The position numbers were made by a program, and so were the translations under genes. Below are positions 8,285 to 11,704 of a DNA stretch of 11,704 nt, in pieces. The DNA comes from an uncultured Gammaproteobacteria bacterium (GTDB taxonomy: Bacteria; Pseudomonadota; Gammaproteobacteria; Pseudomonadales; Azotimanducaceae_A), in contig CAJWGQ010000084.1 in NCBI GenBank assembly GCA_913041025.1, positions 1-11,704 on the forward strand. The letters are read 5' to 3'. The notes beneath the pieces are model-generated. The model was not told the origin of the DNA. It saw only the letters and a program-made list of their open reading frames with translations, and searched no databases. Positions within the stretch are counted from its first letter, which is position 1. Each line of letters opens with the position of its first letter.

Positions 8285-9451
8285 ATGAAGAATGTTCGCA
8301 TTGCTTTTGTTCGACGGCAACTATTGTCTGGGTTCCGTTTATTGAGTTTGAGCCTTTCAATGATGATTTTTATTGGCTGCGAAAGTGTGAATTTCTACCA
8401 TCAGTTAGCTTCTGGGCAAACGCAGATCCTTTTAAATCGACAGGAGATCGATCAACTGATTTTAGACCCTTCCACTGATAAAGAATTACGCGAACAACTA
8501 TTAAAGATTGAATCGGTGAAAGACTATGCTGAGTCAAATTTAGGATTAGTTGCAAACGGGAGCTTTTCTAGTTACGTGGATTTGAACCGTGAGTATGTCT
8601 TATGGAATGTATTTGCTTCGAAACCTTACTCTGTGGAAGCTGTAAATAGATGCTATCCGATTGTCGGGTGTGTTCCATATCGAGGTTATTTTTCCCGACA
8701 AGGAGCAATCAGTCAGGCGGAAAAATTAGCAACACAACAAGGGTTGGAAACGTATGTTGGAGGAGTTCCTGCATACTCAACATTAGGCTGGTTTGAAGAT
8801 CCTGTCCTTAACACCTTTGTTTTTTGGAAAGATCATGAGCTGGCTAGTTTGATCATTCACGAAATTCTTCATCAAAACTTTTGGTTGAAAAATGACGCAC
8901 AGTTTAATGAGGGGTTAGCGAATTTCGTTGGAGATCAAGCTGCCGTGAATTGGGCAGAAAGCCGTACTTCCCTAGAAAGCGCAGAGCAATTTGCGGAACG
9001 AAGAAACCAGTGGAAGCTTTTTAAGCAATTCGTTGTCTTGGCCAAAGGGTACTTGCGCGAACAATTCGCCGCTAGCTCGAATCCAGTTCATCTTGAAGCG
9101 ATCAAACGAGCGGGAATGGAACGTGTCAGATTGTGTTTCCGGGAGTTGAAATCATTTTTTCCAAGAGCAACTTATGAGGATTTGGTTAACAGTGATCGCT
9201 TTAATAATGCGTTTATTGCCTCGGTGGGCGTCTATGAGAGTAATCGTTTTGCGTTCAAACGCCTTTATGAACTATCGGATAGAAATTGGAGCGTATTTTT
9301 TAAAGAGGTCGAGGGTTTGATGGCTTTGAGCCTGGCTGAGCGGTCGCAGAACCTCAGAATCTTATCCGATGACCATGTAGCAAGTCAGGGTGATGACGAC
9401 TATCCCGACCAGGTTCATTGTGAATCCCTCAGAGACCAAGGTCTTAGCTGA
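8285..9451 (+). CDS. Predicted aminopeptidase lipoprotein, PF10023 family (HEXXH metalloprotease)
   Basis: The 388-residue protein is predicted to be a zinc peptidase anchored in the membrane. It begins with a basic stretch and a hydrophobic signal ending in the lipobox FIGC (Cys32), which would be lipidated. Family-typical blocks follow: CESVNFYHQLASGQ, YVLWNVFA, CYPIVGCVPYRGYFS and AYSTLGWFEDPVLNT. The zinc motif HEILH is at 192-196, with FNEGLANFV just after (Glu209 as probable third ligand). Two cysteines in the CYPIVGC block may form a disulfide. I chose the ATG at 8285 because it directly precedes the signal peptide; a frame-open ATG at 8171 lies inside the divergent acyltransferase. 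No good ribosome site is seen. The last 30 codons overlap the 3' end of the opposite-strand transporter and resemble an extension beyond the normal family end. Confidence 0.9.
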   Translation: MKNVRIAFVRRQLLSGFRLLSLSLSMMIFIGCESVNFYHQLASGQTQILLNRQEIDQLILDPSTDKELREQLLKIESVKDYAESNLGLVANGSFSSYVDLNREYVLWNVFASKPYSVEAVNRCYPIVGCVPYRGYFSRQGAISQAEKLATQQGLETYVGGVPAYSTLGWFEDPVLNTFVFWKDHELASLIIHEILHQNFWLKNDAQFNEGLANFVGDQAAVNWAESRTSLESAEQFAERRNQWKLFKQFVVLAKGYLREQFAASSNPVHLEAIKRAGMERVRLCFRELKSFFPRATYEDLVNSDRFNNAFIASVGVYESNRFAFKRLYELSDRNWSVFFKEVEGLMALSLAERSQNLRILSDDHVASQGDDDYPDQVHCESLRDQGLS

Positions 9452-10750
9452 AAATGCGCCGGTAGAAAAGATCACGATATTAGGTGGCGTTGCTACTGGT
9501 AACATGAATGCACAGGAAGCACTCATGGCTGCGGGGACCATCAGTAACTTAGGGTCAATTGCTGCGCCTATTGCCGCTGCTGCCATAATAGGCATTAAGA
9601 GTGTCGTGGTCGCTGTATTGCTTGTGACCTCTGTTAAGAAAGTGACGCAAAAACAGATTATTCCTATAATCATTAGGAGCGGAAGAAGCGCAATGTCTTC
9701 TAACGCTGAACCTATTATGGAGCTGAGACCAGAACTCGTAAAGGCCTGGGCGATGGATAATCCTGCTCCAAACAAAATTAGGGTCCCCCAGGGTATCTGG
9801 CTGGCTGACTCCCAATCGAGGAGCTTTCCGCCCTCATTGTTGGGGACGATAAAAAGTAGCGTGATCGCACAAAATGCCACCATGGCATCATTTGAATAGG
9901 CAAGACCTAATAGCTCGGTCCATCCTCCCCATGGGTCTTTTCGAGTGATCCATAAAAGTACCGTAACCACAAAAATAACAAGCACTCGCTTTTCTGCTGC
10001 GGTCCAGCTGCCCACCTGCGGTAGTTCCAACTGGCCGGAAAAATTTAGTGAGCGAGTAAGCCACATAGCCGCAATTGGGAGCATGATGACAGTAACTGGT
10101 AGGCCCCAGGTCATCCACTCAAAAAAACTCACCTCTTCGCCCACTGAGGCATTAAATATCGTCATAAAAGCCAAGTTTGTAGGGCTACCTATAGGTGTAG
10201 CCACGCCACCTATGCTCGCCGCATAAGCTATGCCAATTAGGAGTGGCGTTGCCAGGTTCGGGTCCTTGCTTTTGCTGATAACCGCCAAGGCCACTGGGAG
10301 TAACATCAAAGAGGTCGCAGTATTTGAGATCCACATGCTTAGGAAGGCACTTGCCAGCATAAATCCATAGACCAGATGCCGTGAGCTCTGTCCGCCGAAA
10401 AGATTCACCATTGCTAGGGCGATTCTGTGATGGACATCGTTTTTTTCGAGTGCTGTAGCTATTATAAAACCGCCCAAGAGAAACAAGACCATAGGGTCTC
10501 CAACGGCTCTGGCAATGTCAGAGGGAGTGAGAATCCCTGACAAAGGGAACAATGCTAAGGCTAGCAAAGAGGTTACAGGGATAGGAATAACTTCGAATAT
10601 CCACCAGGTAACGATCCAAAACGTTACCCCCAAGGTAGTCGCTGCGTCTGGCGGCATCGACCAATATTGAAGACTAATGAGGTAAACTATTAATCCAAGA
10701 GCGGGGCCTAAGAGTAACGTACCTCTGATATGATCTGAGTACTGGGGCAC
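9362..10750 (-). CDS. SLC13/DASS-family sodium-coupled anion (dicarboxylate or sulfate) transporter
   Basis: This is a multi-pass inner-membrane carrier of the divalent anion:sodium symporter family, probably importing dicarboxylates such as succinate, or possibly sulfate. The paired SNT motifs that bind sodium and substrate are present as MWISNTATSLMLLP and TEVTSNTATTTLLMP. Each is followed by a Pro-rich loop, ATPIGSPTNLAF and PVATPPNIVIF, which is the family's inverted-repeat pattern. I prefer the GTG at 10750 (462 residues), which has GAGG six bases upstream. A TTG at 10795 gives 477 residues but overlaps the divergent exonuclease I start. The first helix begins soon after either start. 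Substrate cannot be decided from the sequence. The 3' end overlaps the convergent aminopeptidase gene by 90 bases. It looks monocistronic. Confidence 0.9.
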   Translation of the reverse strand: MPQYSDHIRGTLLLGPALGLIVYLISLQYWSMPPDAATTLGVTFWIVTWWIFEVIPIPVTSLLALALFPLSGILTPSDIARAVGDPMVLFLLGGFIIATALEKNDVHHRIALAMVNLFGGQSSRHLVYGFMLASAFLSMWISNTATSLMLLPVALAVISKSKDPNLATPLLIGIAYAASIGGVATPIGSPTNLAFMTIFNASVGEEVSFFEWMTWGLPVTVIMLPIAAMWLTRSLNFSGQLELPQVGSWTAAEKRVLVIFVVTVLLWITRKDPWGGWTELLGLAYSNDAMVAFCAITLLFIVPNNEGGKLLDWESASQIPWGTLILFGAGLSIAQAFTSSGLSSIIGSALEDIALLPLLMIIGIICFCVTFLTEVTSNTATTTLLMPIMAAAAIGAAIDPKLLMVPAAMSASCAFMLPVATPPNIVIFSTGAFSAKTLVSEGFTMNLVGIVVITLTCYMVIG

Positions 10751-10788
10751 AGGTGACCTCGATTCGTGATGGCTAAAGGTTAACGAAG

Positions 10789-11704
10789 ATGGCAAATAGT
10801 TTCTATTGGTATGATCTTGAGACCTCAGGATTGAGCCCTAAATGGGACAGAATAGTGCAATTCGCAGGTTGTCGCACAGATGCGGAATTGAATCTATTAG
10901 ATGATGAGTACATAACTTATGTTTCTCTACCTGATGACGTGTTGCCAAACCCAAACGCAACTTTAGTTACTGGGATCACTCCTTCTATTTTGGAATCGCA
11001 TGGAATCAGGGAAATCGACGCACTGAGAAATATTTCAAATTCTATGAGCGAGCCTGGTACCTGTGTTGTCGGCTACAATAATTTGCGGTTTGACGATGAA
11101 TTTATTCGTTACTCTTTTTATCGAAATTTCTTAGATCCGTATTCAAGAGAATGGAAAAATGGAAACTCGCGTTGGGATTTGCTTGATCTCGTTAGAGCCA
11201 CTGGAGCACTCAGAAGAGACGGAATTAATTGGCCTCAAGATGAAGACGGGCTACCAGTTTACAAGTTGGAGGAATTAACTAAGCACAACGGAATTGAACA
11301 TGGCAGCGCCCATGATGCGCTGTCCGATGTGAGAGCGACAATCGGAATGGCGAAGTTAATTTATCAAAATCATCCGAAGATTTTTGAATACTATTTCGCA
11401 TTGAGGGATAAAAAGCAGGTTCGAAAAATACTTGAGCCTTATGGAATCAAGACCTGTCTGCATATTTCAGGAATTTATCCCAGGGCCCGTTTCGGAGTGG
11501 CTCCTGTGATTTCCCTGGCTCGGCATCCTACCAATAATAATGCAGTCATCGTTGCTGATCTGGCGGAAGATATTGACTCGCTTATCTCAATGACTTCAGA
11601 GGAAATTAAAAGCAGACTATATTCGAAAGATTTTGAAGACCGTTTACCTCTGCGAGAAATTCGGATCAATAGATGCCCATTTGTTGTTGGATTCGATGTG
11701 CTGA
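10789..11704 (+). CDS. sbcB: Exonuclease I (SbcB), 3' end beyond the window
   Basis: This 3'-to-5' single-strand DNA exonuclease of the DEDDh class is used in mismatch repair and recombination. The frame is open from the ATG at 10789 to the window end, giving 305 of roughly 475 expected residues. All five catalytic residues are visible: Asp9 and Glu11 in YDLETSG, Asp102 in RFDDEF, and His175 and Asp180 in AHDALSDV. Each sits exactly six positions before its E. coli counterpart (D15, E17, D108, H181, D186). The following segment (ISGIYPRARFGVAPVISLARHP) begins the SH3-like domain of the family. AAAGG about 9 bases upstream may serve as ribosome site. It is divergent from the transporter, with starts about 38 bases apart. 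Confidence 0.96.
   Translation, partial: MANSFYWYDLETSGLSPKWDRIVQFAGCRTDAELNLLDDEYITYVSLPDDVLPNPNATLVTGITPSILESHGIREIDALRNISNSMSEPGTCVVGYNNLRFDDEFIRYSFYRNFLDPYSREWKNGNSRWDLLDLVRATGALRRDGINWPQDEDGLPVYKLEELTKHNGIEHGSAHDALSDVRATIGMAKLIYQNHPKIFEYYFALRDKKQVRKILEPYGIKTCLHISGIYPRARFGVAPVISLARHPTNNNAVIVADLAEDIDSLISMTSEEIKSRLYSKDFEDRLPLREIRINRCPFVVGFDVL

Noticed and set aside
9390..9899. A 169-codon plus-strand open frame opposite the transporter
   Set aside because: It lies fully antisense to the conserved SNT-motif half of the transporter, has low-complexity Ala/Ile content from the mirrored helices, and has no ribosome site or family resemblance.

Overview
The window is mainly a stretch of gammaproteobacterial chromosome (about 1801 to 11704). 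A foreign-looking, eukaryotic-type coding sequence occupies the first 1.8 kb. The bacterial assignment rests on the groES-groEL pair, a GspA/GspB secretion-accessory pair, a YihG-like acyltransferase, a PF10023-type aminopeptidase lipoprotein and exonuclease I, all close to gammaproteobacterial forms. Base composition is moderate, as in many marine gammaproteobacteria, but no genus can be named from sequence alone.

Left end (1 to about 1820): one open frame, cut by the window start, encodes a HIT (histidine triad) domain followed without interruption by an M1 metallo-aminopeptidase of the eukaryotic puromycin-sensitive type. It is visibly richer in A+T than the rest. The frame stops at 1829, but M1 homology ends near 1820, with roughly the last third of the enzyme missing. 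At the same place, in another frame, the last 33 residues of GroES begin. About 20 bases fit both reading frames. The simplest explanation is a chimeric join of two unrelated genomes at a shared short word. A natural insertion is much less likely.

Bacterial part: groES (3' end only) and groEL form the usual chaperonin operon, closed by a strong rho-independent terminator. Next come a PuuD-type (urate oxidase N-terminal family) six-helix membrane protein with its own terminator and a single-span coiled-coil protein of unknown function. A convergent minus-strand operon then reads acyltransferase > gspA > gspB, with overlapping gene ends. Divergent from this operon is a lipoprotein aminopeptidase. 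Its 3' end overlaps by 90 bp, on the opposite strand, a SLC13/DASS-type anion transporter. Exonuclease I (sbcB) is divergent from the transporter and runs off the right edge.

Functionally this is housekeeping: protein folding, lipid acylation, type II secretion support, peptide hydrolysis, anion uptake and DNA repair. I see no mobile element, CRISPR array, tRNA or rRNA, and no convincing new defence or biosynthetic system. The most important point for a reader is the probable artefact at about 1800 to 1820, because it creates an apparently novel HIT-M1 protein in a bacterial context.
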